A program made the position numbers and the translations under genes. The notes beneath the pieces were generated by a model. That model had not been told where the DNA came from. It did no database searches and saw only the letters and a program-made list of their open reading frames with translations. Of a DNA stretch of 64,000 nucleotides, positions 42,475 to 52,103 are shown in pieces. This stretch comes from an uncultured Eubacteriales bacterium (GTDB lineage Bacteria; Bacillota; Clostridia; Oscillospirales; Acutalibacteraceae), in NCBI GenBank assembly GCA_934729465.1, contig CAKVEP010000009.1:1-64000 (forward strand). Reading direction: 5' to 3'. Position 1 is the stretch's first letter. Each line of letters begins with the position of its first letter.

Positions 42475-43587
42475 ATGAGAATAATATTTATTGGCGGGGG
42501 GACTGCCGGACACATTAATCCAGCTTTAGCAGTGGCATCGTATGTTAGGGAAAAGGAGCCGGACGCTCAGATTTTATACGTTGGTGCTAAAGGCGGAATG
42601 GAAGAAAGACTTGTTCCTGAAGCGGGGTTCGACTTTAAGTCAGTTAAAATTTCGGGGTTTTCAAGAAAATTAAGCTTTAGCGCAATAAAGAAAAATATTA
42701 TCACGTTCAAAAGAATATTTACGTGTAGCATAGAATCAAGGAAAATTTTAAAAGATTTTAAGCCAGATATTTGTGTTGGAACAGGCGGATATGTTAGTGG
42801 TCCGTTTTTAAGAGAGGCGGCGAAACTTGGGATTCCTGTTATAATCCACGAGCAAAATGCTTTTCCGGGAGTTACAACTAAAATATTGTCTAAAAAGGCT
42901 AGAAAGGTTATGCTTGCAAGTCCTGAAGCTAAGAAATACTTAGCAGACAAATGTGACACAGAGGTGACGGGAAATCCTATAAGGGGAGAGGTTATTACAG
43001 TTAATAAAGAAGAGTCGAGGGCGAAGTTTAATTTTGATGATAAACCGATAGTGTTGTCTTTCGGGGGGAGCCTTGGCGCAAGAAAAGTAAATGAAGCTGT
43101 GGCAAAGCTTATTGAGTGGAGCGTAAAGAACGGAAAATACAATCACATTCACGCTTACGGACAATATGGTAAATGGTTCCCGGATTTATTAAAAGAAAAC
43201 GGAGTGAGTGTGGAAAACAACACTAGTCTTGACATTAGGGAATACATAAAAGATATGCCTGTTTGTATGGCAGCGGCAGATATAGTGATTTGTAGGGCGG
43301 GGGCAATAACGCTCAGCGAGATAGAGGCTATGGGTAAGGCGTCTGTTTTAATCCCTTCGCCAAACGTTGCTGAGAACCATCAATATCATAATGCTATGGC
43401 TCTTGTCAGCAAAGATGCTGCCAGTATAATTGAGGAGAAAGACTTAACGGGTGAACGATTGATAGAAGAAGTTGAACGTATATTAAGTAATTCAGAAATT
43501 AAAAATTTGTATGAAAGTAATTCTAAAAAAATGGCTATAACAAATTCCAATGAAAGAATTTACAAAATAATAAAACAATTTGCTTAA
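42475..43587 (+). CDS. murG: UDP-GlcNAc:lipid I N-acetylglucosaminyltransferase
   Basis: MurG makes lipid II on the inner membrane face. It has 370 residues from ATG 42475, chosen because AAAGGAGG sits 7 bases before it. The GT-B fold shows IFIGGGTAGHINPALAVA (about 4-21), GGYVSGPFLREA, HEQNAFPG, SFGGSLGARKVNEAV, and the donor-binding RAGAITLSEIEAMGK. It follows ftsW after a hairpin. Confidence 0.96.
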   Translation: MRIIFIGGGTAGHINPALAVASYVREKEPDAQILYVGAKGGMEERLVPEAGFDFKSVKISGFSRKLSFSAIKKNIITFKRIFTCSIESRKILKDFKPDICVGTGGYVSGPFLREAAKLGIPVIIHEQNAFPGVTTKILSKKARKVMLASPEAKKYLADKCDTEVTGNPIRGEVITVNKEESRAKFNFDDKPIVLSFGGSLGARKVNEAVAKLIEWSVKNGKYNHIHAYGQYGKWFPDLLKENGVSVENNTSLDIREYIKDMPVCMAAADIVICRAGAITLSEIEAMGKASVLIPSPNVAENHQYHNAMALVSKDAASIIEEKDLTGERLIEEVERILSNSEIKNLYESNSKKMAITNSNERIYKIIKQFA

Positions 43588-43686
43588 ATATATTTTTAAA
43601 GCTTAGTCACATAGCGTGGTTTTTATGAATATTATAATAAATATATTGAAGAGTTATTATAATGAGTTCGGAGGGGCGTGTGATGA

Positions 43687-44943
43687 GTGTCGAAATTAGT
43701 GATAGAAGGAGGAAGACGTTTAATAGGTGAGGTTGAGATTCAAGGAGCTAAAAATAGTGTTTTGCCAATACTTACGGCAACGATAATGTGTAAGGGAGAG
43801 AGCGTTATACATAACTGTCCGAACCTTTCGGACGTTGATGTTACTATAGAAATATTAGAATATTTGGGTTGCAAAATCACTAGATGCGGCAGTACAATAA
43901 CAGTAAACCCTGATGGAGTAAATAAAAGCGATATTCCTGATACTTTGATGAGAAAAATGAGGTCTTCGATAGTCTTTCTGGGTGCGCTTATTTCAAGAAA
44001 CGGTAGTGCAAGAATGTCGCTTCCGGGCGGGTGCGAGCTTGGTCCACGCCCCATTGATTTACACATAGATGCTATGAAACAAATGGGTCTTCGTGTTGAC
44101 GAGGGTCACGGCTTTATGGATTGCTCAACTGTGAGTAGGCTTGTTGGAAGTAATGTTGCGTTGTCGTTCCCGAGCGTTGGCGCAACGGAAAATATATTGT
44201 TTTCGGCGGTTTTGGCTAATGGGACAACGGTCATAACAAATGCGGCGAGAGAGCCTGAGGTGTGCGACTTAGCAAACTATTTAAATAAATGCGGAGCCAA
44301 AATAAGCGGGATAGGAGAAAGTACGCTTGTCGTTGAAGGGGTTAGCGAACTTCATGGCTCGGAGCATGAGGTTATTCCCGACAGGATAGTGGCTGTTACA
44401 TACATGGCGGCAGCGGCGGTGACGAGCGGAGAGCTTATCATTAAGAACGTGTTGACAGACACTATGGGCGCTCTTATACCTATATTCGAAGAGGCAGGGT
44501 GTATGATTACGGACTTGGGCGATAATATAATAAAGCTACAGGCTTCGGAAAGACCTTATTCAAACAAGCTTATAAGAACGATGCCTTATCCGGGATTTCC
44601 CACGGACGCTCAAGCTCCTGTTATGTCTATGGCGGCGGTGGCTTGTGGAACGAGTGTGTTTGTTGAGAATATATTCGAAAGTAGATATAAGCATGTTGGC
44701 GAGCTTTTAAGGCTTGGTGCAGACATAAAAGTTGAGGGCAAGGTTGCGATAGTTGACGGAGTAAGAAAACTTTCGGGCGCTGATGTTACCGCAACAGATT
44801 TAAGAGGAGCAGCTTCTTTGGTTGTTGCCGGGCTTGGAGCCGAGGGAAGAACAAATATATCGGGGCTGAGTCACCTTGACAGGGGATATGAAAATATAGA
44901 GGAAAACTTTAAAAATTTAGGAGCTGTAATAAAAAGAGTTTAG
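43687..44943 (+). CDS. murA: UDP-N-acetylglucosamine 1-carboxyvinyltransferase
   Basis: MurA is the first committed step of peptidoglycan synthesis. The 418-residue product starts at GTG with GGAGGGG 10 bases upstream. It has IQGAKNSVLPILTATI at the start (Lys-Asn active-site pair) and Cys116 in GGCELGPRPIDLH, the residue alkylated by fosfomycin. It also has FPTDAQAPVMSMA and LRGAASLVVAGLGAEG. Its place between murG and ftsQ is normal for Clostridia. Confidence 0.96.
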   Translation: MSKLVIEGGRRLIGEVEIQGAKNSVLPILTATIMCKGESVIHNCPNLSDVDVTIEILEYLGCKITRCGSTITVNPDGVNKSDIPDTLMRKMRSSIVFLGALISRNGSARMSLPGGCELGPRPIDLHIDAMKQMGLRVDEGHGFMDCSTVSRLVGSNVALSFPSVGATENILFSAVLANGTTVITNAAREPEVCDLANYLNKCGAKISGIGESTLVVEGVSELHGSEHEVIPDRIVAVTYMAAAAVTSGELIIKNVLTDTMGALIPIFEEAGCMITDLGDNIIKLQASERPYSNKLIRTMPYPGFPTDAQAPVMSMAAVACGTSVFVENIFESRYKHVGELLRLGADIKVEGKVAIVDGVRKLSGADVTATDLRGAASLVVAGLGAEGRTNISGLSHLDRGYENIEENFKNLGAVIKRV

Positions 44944-44954
44944 GGTAGGTTGAG

Positions 44955-45776
44955 ATGGAGAGTATTAAGGATAACAAAAGTAAGAAAAAGACTATTAAAA
45001 AAATAATAAAGAAAAAAATACGCGTACATGGAAAAATGTATTACAATGCTAAAATTATAGTGTTGTGTTCATTGACGTTCGTGACAATTATAGCGCTTGG
45101 TATAGCACTCTCGGTGAAGTCTGTTTTTAAGGTTGGCAAAATAGATATTTCAGGCGAAAGCGGCTATTCATATGATGAGATAGCTGAGATTAGCGGGATA
45201 AAAGAGGGAGATAATCTTTTTGCGTGTGACACAAACAAAGTTAAGAAAAACATTGAGAGTGCCTTGCCTTACGTGGATAACGTTGAGGTTAGAAGGAGCT
45301 TACCTAATAAAATTGTGGTCAGCGTTGGAACCGTTGAACCTAAATTTGCTTTCGAGCATGACGGTGGTTATATCGTTGTGAGCTGTAGCGGAAAGATGTT
45401 TGAAATCAAAGAGGACAAGCCAGAAAACGTTATAGAGCTTAGGGGAGTGGAATTAAAAAATTATGATTTGTGTGAAAAAATCGACTATGTTGAACCGCTT
45501 GCTAAAGATAAGATAGGGGAGATAGTTGAAAGCGCTGAAAAAAATGGTTTTAACGTGACTAAAATTGATGTTTCTAATTTGTATAATATCGTAGTGGGCT
45601 ACAATAATTCTGTTGATGTTTTGCTGGGAGCTCCTGAGGAGATAGACTACAAAATAATGACTGCTAAGGAAATATTGTGTAATAAATTAAATGAAAACGA
45701 CAAGGGTAGTTTGGATTTATCTAGCTTGAAATCTGATGGAAGGTCTTATTTTACTCCCGAATATATTATAAAATGA
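44955..45776 (+). CDS. ftsQ: Cell division protein FtsQ/DivIB
   Basis: This 273-residue bitopic protein has a Lys-rich tail, a transmembrane helix at about 35-55 (IIVLCSLTFVTIIALGIALS) and a POTRA domain (VFKVGKIDISGESGYSYDEI, then GDNLFACD). An FtsQ beta domain follows (SLPNKIVVSVGTVEPKFAFE). It links FtsL/FtsW/PBP in the divisome. GGTAGGTTGAG precedes the ATG, 11 bases after murA. Confidence 0.92.
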   Translation: MESIKDNKSKKKTIKKIIKKKIRVHGKMYYNAKIIVLCSLTFVTIIALGIALSVKSVFKVGKIDISGESGYSYDEIAEISGIKEGDNLFACDTNKVKKNIESALPYVDNVEVRRSLPNKIVVSVGTVEPKFAFEHDGGYIVVSCSGKMFEIKEDKPENVIELRGVELKNYDLCEKIDYVEPLAKDKIGEIVESAEKNGFNVTKIDVSNLYNIVVGYNNSVDVLLGAPEEIDYKIMTAKEILCNKLNENDKGSLDLSSLKSDGRSYFTPEYIIK

Positions 45777-45844
45777 CAAAAAAATATCAACATAAAATCA
45801 TAAAATATAAAAATGGATAAATAGTGCCATTTTACAAAATTTTA

Positions 45845-45873
45845 TTGATAACCATTGTAAGTTGTGATATAAT
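45845..45873 (+). promoter_or_regulatory. Promoter of ftsZ
   Basis: TTGATA, 17-base spacer, TATAAT, 75 bases before ftsZ, giving ftsZ its own transcript besides cluster read-through. Confidence 0.8.
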
Positions 45874-45947
45874 GCTATAGAGTAAAAGCAATATTTATCT
45901 TTCAACAAGAAAATGTTTAAACATTCGAGAAGATGGGGGATTAACTA

Positions 45948-47084
45948 ATGGGTTTCGAGTTTGAAAATGAAACAGATGAGATAGTTCAAATAAAGGTTAT
46001 AGGTGTTGGCGGCGGCGGCGGAAACGCTGTAAATAGAATGGTTGATTCAGGGGTTAAATGCGTTGAATTTATATGTGTTAATACTGATAGACAAGCTCTT
46101 TTAAGGTCTAAGGCAACTCAAAAAATTCAAATCGGTGAGAAAGTAACTCGTGGAAAAGGCGCAGGTTCTAAGCCGGAGGTTGGCGAAAGGTCAGCTGAAG
46201 AAAGCAGAGACGAAATTGTTGCGGCTTTAAAGGGTGCTGACATGGTATTCATTACTGCCGGAATGGGTGGCGGTACTGGAACAGGTGCTGCTCCTGTTGT
46301 TGCTCAGATAGCAAGAGAGATGGGTATTCTTACTATAGGAATAGTTACAAAACCTTTTGCTTTCGAGGGTAGAAGACGTATGGAACAGGCAGAACACGGA
46401 ATTACTGCTCTAAGAGAGCAAGTTGATTCACTGGTTGTTATACCTAACGAGAGATTAAAATATGCAAGTCAGCAAAGAATTACTTTAATGAATGCATTTG
46501 CTGTTGCAGATGACGTTTTAAGACAAGGTGTTCAAAGTATATCAGACTTAATTTTATTGCCGGGTCTTGTAAACCTAGACTTTGCAGACGTTACTGCTGT
46601 TATGAAAGACGCTGGTTACGCTCATATGGGAGTAGGACAAGCTTCTGGTAAAGACAAGGCTGAGGCAGCTGCTAATATGGCAATATCAAGTCCGCTTTTG
46701 GAAACAGCAATTAGCGGAGCAAAAGGTTTGATTGTAAATGTTACTTCGTCGCCTGACATTGGTCTTGATGAAATAGAAACGGCTTCGGCGATGATAGCAG
46801 AGCAAGCAGACAGTGACGCTAACATAATTTGGGGTGCTGCATTTGATGAAAATATGGACGACGAAATAAGAGTAACTGTTATAGCAACAGGCTTTGCTAC
46901 AAGAGAATCTTATATGCCAACTCCAAATACAAGCAAAAGTAACATTGGCTCAAGACAAGTTCAAAGAGAATCTAGCTTTGAAAGCAAAAGTAGCTTTAAA
47001 TCTGAAGATTCATCAAGATACGGCTCTTCTAAAAAGGATAACGACGACACTTTTTATGATATAATGTCTATCTTTAAAAAATAA
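45948..47084 (+). CDS. ftsZ: Cell division GTPase FtsZ
   Basis: Tubulin homologue forming the Z ring. The 378-residue product has [20 protein letters not shown] (about 18-37), the tubulin signature [15 protein letters not shown] (about 106-120), and the T7 loop region [21 protein letters not shown] Ser-rich linker (about 325-362) precedes the C-terminal peptide [13 protein letters not shown], which binds FtsA/SepF-type partners. No ftsA is present between ftsQ and ftsZ, as is usual for many Clostridia. GGGGATT precedes the ATG. Confidence 0.98.
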   Translation: MGFEFENETDEIVQIKVIGVGGGGGNAVNRMVDSGVKCVEFICVNTDRQALLRSKATQKIQIGEKVTRGKGAGSKPEVGERSAEESRDEIVAALKGADMVFITAGMGGGTGTGAAPVVAQIAREMGILTIGIVTKPFAFEGRRRMEQAEHGITALREQVDSLVVIPNERLKYASQQRITLMNAFAVADDVLRQGVQSISDLILLPGLVNLDFADVTAVMKDAGYAHMGVGQASGKDKAEAAANMAISSPLLETAISGAKGLIVNVTSSPDIGLDEIETASAMIAEQADSDANIIWGAAFDENMDDEIRVTVIATGFATRESYMPTPNTSKSNIGSRQVQRESSFESKSSFKSEDSSRYGSSKKDNDDTFYDIMSIFKK

Positions 47085-47097
47085 TCAAATAGTAAAG

Positions 47098-47125
47098 TAG
47101 GTGCTTGTTTTATAGCACCTATTTT
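47098..47125 (+). terminator. Terminator of ftsZ
   Basis: TAGGTGCT/AGCACCTA hairpin followed by TTTTTAT. Confidence 0.85.
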
Positions 47126-47140
47126 TATAAGCAGTTTACC

Positions 47141-47170
47141 GTAAAAAAAAACACCCTTATTAAGGGTGTT
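47141..47170 (-). terminator. Terminator of the YnbB-like gene
   Basis: AACACCCTTA/TAAGGGTGTT hairpin; on the minus strand nine T follow it. Confidence 0.85.
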
Positions 47171-47178
47171 TAATTTAT

Positions 47179-48438
47179 TTATAGACTAAGATTTTTAGAG
47201 TCGATTAAATTTTGAATTGCACACATTACTCCAACTTTAGCACTGTGAAAATTAATTCCGCCCTGAAGCCACACAGCATAGGGGTCTCTTAAAGGGGCGT
47301 CGGCGGAAAGCTCGATTGAGGCTCCGAGAGTAAATGTTCCGGCTGCCATTATAATTTGACTGTCGTAACCGGGCATGTCCCACGGCTCTGGCGACACGAA
47401 AGAATCTACCGGAGAACCGCTTTGTATTCCCTTACAAAAAGCAATCAACGATTGGGGATTGTTTAATTTTATTGCTTGAATGATGTCTGAGCGATGTTCG
47501 TCGTATTTGGGGAATACTTCGTATCCTAAATTTTCAAAGATAGCTGAAGAGAAAACGGCTGTTTTGAGCGCTTCTCCAACAACGTGAGGGGCGTTGAATA
47601 TTCCCATAAAAAGCTGTCTGTTTTGCCCGAGGGAAGCACCTATTTCACGTCCTGTTCCCGGCGTGGTTAGCCGGTATGAACACATTTCAACTAAATCTTT
47701 ACGTCCTGCTATGTATCCCCCCGTGGGAGCTAAGCCTCCTCCTGCGTTCTTGATTAGTGAACCGATTATTAAGTCGGCTCCAACTTTCGTTGGTTCTGAG
47801 AGTTCAACAAATTCTCCGTAGCAGTTGTCAACCATCACAATGGTTGTGGGGGAGATTTCTTTTACTGTTTTTATAATTTTTTGGATGTCGGCAACATATA
47901 AAGACTTCCTTAAGCTATAGCCTCGGGAGCGCTGGATATACACAGCTTTATAAGAATTTTTCAAAGAATTACGAATTTTATCATAATCGGGTTCGCCGTC
48001 TTTTTTTAGCTCAATATAGTCAAATTGTACGCCAAACTCCTTGAGTGAACCACAGCTATTTTCGTTTTCTCCTATTACGCTTAAAAGAGTGTCGTAGGGA
48101 GTGCCGGTAACACTTAAAATTTTATCTCCGGGTCTTAAAACCCCAAAAAGTGCCACCGTCAAGGCGTGAGTTCCGCTAACAAAATTGTGCCTTACAAGCG
48201 CATCTTCACATTCGAAAATTTTAGCATAAAGCTCGTCTAAAGTGTCTCTGCCTCTGTCGTCGTAACCGTACCCCGTGGAGGCGTTAAAGTGACTTTCGCT
48301 AACCTTACAATCTATAAAAGCCTTAAGCACTTTCTGCTGATTATATTCGGTGTTACAATCAATTTGTTTGAATATTGACTCACATTTTTTTAGTGCACTA
48401 TCCGCTAAATTTTCTAATTTACTATCAAAATTAAACAC
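47179..48438 (-). CDS. YnbB-like PLP enzyme (methionine gamma-lyase family, 'aluminium resistance')
   Basis: This 419-residue PLP-dependent protein starts at GTG after AAGGAAG. It has HFNASTGYGYDDRGRDTLDE (about 52-71), ALVRHNFVSGTHALTVALFG, and the cofactor lysine in IGSLIKNAGGGLAPTGGYI. These place it in the YnbB family of cysteine/methionine-metabolism-like enzymes, often found beside glnA or lexA in Firmicutes. The reaction is not established. Neighbours here are peptidases, not those genes. Confidence 0.9.
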   Translation of the reverse strand: MFNFDSKLENLADSALKKCESIFKQIDCNTEYNQQKVLKAFIDCKVSESHFNASTGYGYDDRGRDTLDELYAKIFECEDALVRHNFVSGTHALTVALFGVLRPGDKILSVTGTPYDTLLSVIGENENSCGSLKEFGVQFDYIELKKDGEPDYDKIRNSLKNSYKAVYIQRSRGYSLRKSLYVADIQKIIKTVKEISPTTIVMVDNCYGEFVELSEPTKVGADLIIGSLIKNAGGGLAPTGGYIAGRKDLVEMCSYRLTTPGTGREIGASLGQNRQLFMGIFNAPHVVGEALKTAVFSSAIFENLGYEVFPKYDEHRSDIIQAIKLNNPQSLIAFCKGIQSGSPVDSFVSPEPWDMPGYDSQIIMAAGTFTLGASIELSADAPLRDPYAVWLQGGINFHSAKVGVMCAIQNLIDSKNLSL

Positions 48439-48477
48439 TTATTATTACTTCCTTATGAATTTTATTTTATGAGTTTA

Positions 48478-49503
48478 CTACATTTCGTTTATTTTAGAAA
48501 TCATTGTCTTTGCAAGGTCATTAACGGCGGAGTAATCCGACTTAAAGATAATTCCTTCTGGAGAGTGTAAATACCTGCAAGGGATTGATATAGCAATTGT
48601 TTTCACGCCTTCTCTTGAACAATGGATAGCGCCTGAATCGTTTCCGCCGGCAACGGCTTTTTTTATTTGAACGGGTATATTATTCTCTTTGGCGGTTGAT
48701 AAACAGAGATTGTAAAGAGATTTGTCATAAATTGTGCCCTTATCCATAAACGAGATAACAGCGCCCTCTCCTAGCTTACATACCTTTTTTGACTCCTCAA
48801 CACTTGGTAAATCGCAGGCAGTGGTCGTTTCAACTACAACCGCACAGTCTGGATTTACGCCATAACTTGCAACTTTTGCTCCGATTAATCCGATTTCCTC
48901 CTGTACTGTAAATACAAAATAAGTGTCAAATTCGATGGAGCCTTTAATAATGTTTATTAATATACTGCAGCCTGCCCTGTCATCTAAAGCCTTTGAAATT
49001 ATAGAGTCCGAGGACTCCTCAAACACGGAATTAAAAGTAACGAAGTCGCCAACGTTTACATTTTTTAGAGCGTCCTCTTTATTATTTGCTCCAATGTCAA
49101 TAAAAAGATTGTCAGCTTTTAAAGGAGTATTTTTTTCCTTGCCTTGAGTTAAATGTATTGGCTTGATTCCGATAACGCCTTTTACTTTACTATTTCCAAC
49201 GTTAACCGCTATACCGTGGAGTATTTTAACATCTATACCGCCTACTGTTGAAAATCCTAAATATCCGTCTTCGGTTACGTGGGTCACAATTAAACCAACC
49301 TCGTCCATGTGAGCGCACATCATAAGCTTATTTTTTGCTCTTTGTTTTCCCTTTTTAAAAGCTATGATATTACCTAGATTGTCAACTTTACATTCATCAA
49401 CGTACTCTGAGATTTCAGAGAGAATAAAATTTCTAACGTTGTCTTCAAACCCCGATACTCCTCCGAGAAGACAAAGTTCCTTTATTAAATTTACATAATT
49501 CAT
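48478..49503 (-). CDS. M42 family metallo-aminopeptidase (second copy)
   Basis: This 341-residue dinuclear aminopeptidase shows the M42 ligand set: His in CAHMDEVGLIVTHV (about 64-77), Asp in LDDRAGCSILI, Glu pair in VQEEIGLIGAK, then VVETTTACDLP and the final His in YLHSPEG. A Glu stands where many relatives have Asp after the EE pair (VVETT), a known variant. Such enzymes form hollow dodecamers that trim peptides. Its start overlaps the stop of the next M42 gene by one base. Confidence 0.93.
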   Translation of the reverse strand: MNYVNLIKELCLLGGVSGFEDNVRNFILSEISEYVDECKVDNLGNIIAFKKGKQRAKNKLMMCAHMDEVGLIVTHVTEDGYLGFSTVGGIDVKILHGIAVNVGNSKVKGVIGIKPIHLTQGKEKNTPLKADNLFIDIGANNKEDALKNVNVGDFVTFNSVFEESSDSIISKALDDRAGCSILINIIKGSIEFDTYFVFTVQEEIGLIGAKVASYGVNPDCAVVVETTTACDLPSVEESKKVCKLGEGAVISFMDKGTIYDKSLYNLCLSTAKENNIPVQIKKAVAGGNDSGAIHCSREGVKTIAISIPCRYLHSPEGIIFKSDYSAVNDLAKTMISKINEM

Positions 49504-50525
49504 TAGTCTTTTGCGCCTCCTGCTAAAACATATTCAAAAAGAAGTTCAACTATATTGTTAAGGTCTTTAATGTCCACAACCTCAACAGTGGAGTGCATGT
49601 AGCGTTGAGGGACTGAAACAAGACCACATTTTACTCCTGATTTTGTGGTTGCGATAACATCGGCGTTAGTTCCGGATTTTCCGCCCATAACCTCTAGCTG
49701 ATAAGGAATATTTTTATTTTTCGCTATGTTTATTAATGTATTGGTCACCTGGTTAGACAAAATCGGAGCAATTCCAATCATTCCGCCCTTGCCAAGACAG
49801 CTGTATTTATCGCATGTTAAGTTAGGCTGCTTTGCAAAGCTTACGTCCACAGCTATGGCTTCGTCTGGATTACATCTGTAAGACGATATTTTAGCGCCCA
49901 GAGAACCTGTTTCTTCTTGAGAGCTAAGTAAAATAAAAACTCTTGATTTTATATTATTACTACTGTGTAGTTTTTCGGCGAGCTTTATTAATACGGCTGC
50001 TCCTGACCTATCGTCTAAGCACGGCGACGAAACACGTTCATTAAGAAGTTCATTTTGCTTTCCGTAAAATGATATGCTGTCGCCGATATTAACGTTATTT
50101 TTAACTTCCTCTTTTTTTAAACCAAGGTCGATGTAAGTGTCCTCAATGTCGACAAATTCTTCTTTGTCAAGACTTTTAGAAAGGTGAGGCGGAATGTTGC
50201 ACACAACACCTTTTAAGTCCTTTTTGCCGTGTACTGTAACAACACTGCCCGGTAGTAAACGTTTGTCCACTCCGCCGCAAGCGGCTACTTTTATAAATCC
50301 CTCTTCGGTTATATACGTTACTATTAATCCTATTTGGTCTATGTGGGCGTCGAAGAGAATAGTTTTTTCAGCATTTTTATTTCCGAGTTCGCATATAACG
50401 CTGCCGTCGTTATACACATGAGTTTCTCCGTATTTAGACAGAGAGTCTGTTAACAGTTCGGAAATTTTGTTTTCGTTTCCCGACACCGCTGAGGCGTCGC
50501 ACAATTTAAAAAGTAAATCTTTCAT
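49503..50525 (-). CDS. M42 family metallo-aminopeptidase (first copy)
   Basis: The 340-residue paralogue of the gene at 48478 has its own complete ligand set: DAHIDQIGLIVTYI (His and following Asp), LDDRSGAAVLI, SSQEETGSLGAK, AVDVSF with Asp, and MHSTVEVVDI with His. The two proteins are clearly diverged, so they probably differ in N-terminal residue preference, and hetero-oligomers are possible as in some archaeal TET peptidases. It follows murD by 20 bases. Confidence 0.93.
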   Translation of the reverse strand: MKDLLFKLCDASAVSGNENKISELLTDSLSKYGETHVYNDGSVICELGNKNAEKTILFDAHIDQIGLIVTYITEEGFIKVAACGGVDKRLLPGSVVTVHGKKDLKGVVCNIPPHLSKSLDKEEFVDIEDTYIDLGLKKEEVKNNVNIGDSISFYGKQNELLNERVSSPCLDDRSGAAVLIKLAEKLHSSNNIKSRVFILLSSQEETGSLGAKISSYRCNPDEAIAVDVSFAKQPNLTCDKYSCLGKGGMIGIAPILSNQVTNTLINIAKNKNIPYQLEVMGGKSGTNADVIATTKSGVKCGLVSVPQRYMHSTVEVVDIKDLNNIVELLFEYVLAGGAKD

Positions 50526-50545
50526 ATTTTAATCTCCTTACCTAA

Positions 50546-51934
50546 TTAAAGTGAGTTAACAATATTTTTAAAGTCGTTACCACGTTCCTCAAAATTATTG
50601 TAAAGCCCGAAGCTTGCACACGCCGGGCACAATACTACAACATCGTCGCAAACTGTGTTATCGTGCGCCGCTTTTACAGCTTCACTCATATTTTTTACAT
50701 GTATTATTTTAATTTCTTTTTCATCGTAATTATGGGATTTCTTTACGGCATTTTCTATTTTATCTGCAGTGTCGCCCATTAGTATAAGGCACTTGACCTT
50801 GCTGCATACTACTGGACCAAGACTATCAAATGGAATTTTTTTATCGTATCCGCCGGCAATCATAATAATTTTACCGTCGAAAAGCGACAACGTTCCCGAA
50901 ATGGCACGGGTTGGACTTGATGCTATAGAATCGTTAAAGTATTTTACGCCATTTAAATTTCTTGTAAATTCAATTCTGTGTTCCACGCCATTAAAGTTTT
51001 TAGCAACTTCTGTTATAGCATTTTTGTCTGAAAACGGCAGGGTTGCACAGATAGCTGCAAGGTAATTTTCAAGATTATGTTTTCCGGGTAATTTAATGTC
51101 GGATATCGAGAGAATTTCCGTATTTTCGCCGTTTTTAGAGAAGTAAATTTTATTTTCGTCGCACCAAACGCCATTATATACTTTTTGCTTTCTGCTGAAA
51201 AACATACATTTTCCTCTCACGCTTTTACTAAATTCATTTGTAATTTTGTTGTCGTAGTTCAAAACAGCAGTGTCGAAAGCTGATTGGTGGAGTATAATAT
51301 TTTTCTTTGAGTTGATGTATTCATCCATGTCTTTGTGGATGTCGAGATGGTTTGGCGATAAATTCGTAACCACGGCAACATTAGGACTCTGGTTCATAGA
51401 CATAAGCTGAAAACTTGATAATTCCACAACAGCGATGTCGTCATTACGGATTCTATCGATTACGGGCAACAAAGGTTTTCCTATGTTGCCCCCGATATGG
51501 ACTGTTTTTTTAGAGGCTTTTAGTATTTCGGATATAATGGTGGTTGTCGTGGTTTTGCCGTCGCTGCCCGTTACGGCTATTATCGGACAAGGACAAATAT
51601 CAAAGAACATTTCCATTTCAGATGTTACAACAATACCGTGTTTTCTGGCTTCTTGAAGTTTCTCGTTAAAGAAGCTCATTCCCGGTGTACGGAATATGAT
51701 GTCTGCATCGAGATTGTCCATATAAGTGCTGCCGAGCCGTAATTCAACGCCTCTTTTTTCGAGATTTTTTATACTATCGTCAAGCTTGGAGATGTCACGT
51801 GAATCACAGGCGATAATTTTTGCTCCGTAATTTAAAAGCATTTCTATAACGGGTAGGTTACTCCTTCCAAGTCCGCAGAACATAACACGTTTACTGCTTA
51901 GTTTTTCAAAAAAGCTTTCTTTATTTTCATACAT
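50546..51934 (-). CDS. murD: UDP-N-acetylmuramoyl-L-alanine:D-glutamate ligase
   Basis: MurD adds D-Glu to UDP-MurNAc-L-Ala. The 462-residue product starts at ATG 51934 (or 12 bases earlier). The Rossmann-like N-terminus MFCGLGRSNLPVIEML, the P-loop AVTGSDGKTTTTTII (about 123-137), TNLSPNHLDIHKDM, and EHRIEFTRNLNGVKYFNDS followed by SSPTRA are all present. It is separated from mraY-ftsW-murG and reads the other way, in an operon with the M42 peptidases. Confidence 0.96.
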   Translation of the reverse strand: MYENKESFFEKLSSKRVMFCGLGRSNLPVIEMLLNYGAKIIACDSRDISKLDDSIKNLEKRGVELRLGSTYMDNLDADIIFRTPGMSFFNEKLQEARKHGIVVTSEMEMFFDICPCPIIAVTGSDGKTTTTTIISEILKASKKTVHIGGNIGKPLLPVIDRIRNDDIAVVELSSFQLMSMNQSPNVAVVTNLSPNHLDIHKDMDEYINSKKNIILHQSAFDTAVLNYDNKITNEFSKSVRGKCMFFSRKQKVYNGVWCDENKIYFSKNGENTEILSISDIKLPGKHNLENYLAAICATLPFSDKNAITEVAKNFNGVEHRIEFTRNLNGVKYFNDSIASSPTRAISGTLSLFDGKIIMIAGGYDKKIPFDSLGPVVCSKVKCLILMGDTADKIENAVKKSHNYDEKEIKIIHVKNMSEAVKAAHDNTVCDDVVVLCPACASFGLYNNFEERGNDFKNIVNSL

Positions 51935-52046
51935 ATAAAAATACATCCAATCTTAAAAAATTTATCTGCACATAATTTTAAGCACTAAATATATTATAGT
52001 ATTAAAATTTTCTTATGTCTATAAATACTATGCGTGAATTACGCAA

Positions 52047-52081
52047 TATAAAAGATGAATTATCAATTTTGATAATTCATC
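52047..52081 (-). terminator. Terminator of the G5/3D protein gene
   Basis: An 11-bp perfect stem, GATGAATTATC with GATAATTCATC. On the minus strand TTTTATATT follows. Confidence 0.75.
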
Positions 52082-52103
52082 CACATATTATTATAATTAC
52101 ATT

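Noticed and set aside
42567..43142. 191-codon frame on the minus strand
   Set aside because: Entirely antisense to murG, whose motifs are unambiguous; no ribosome site.
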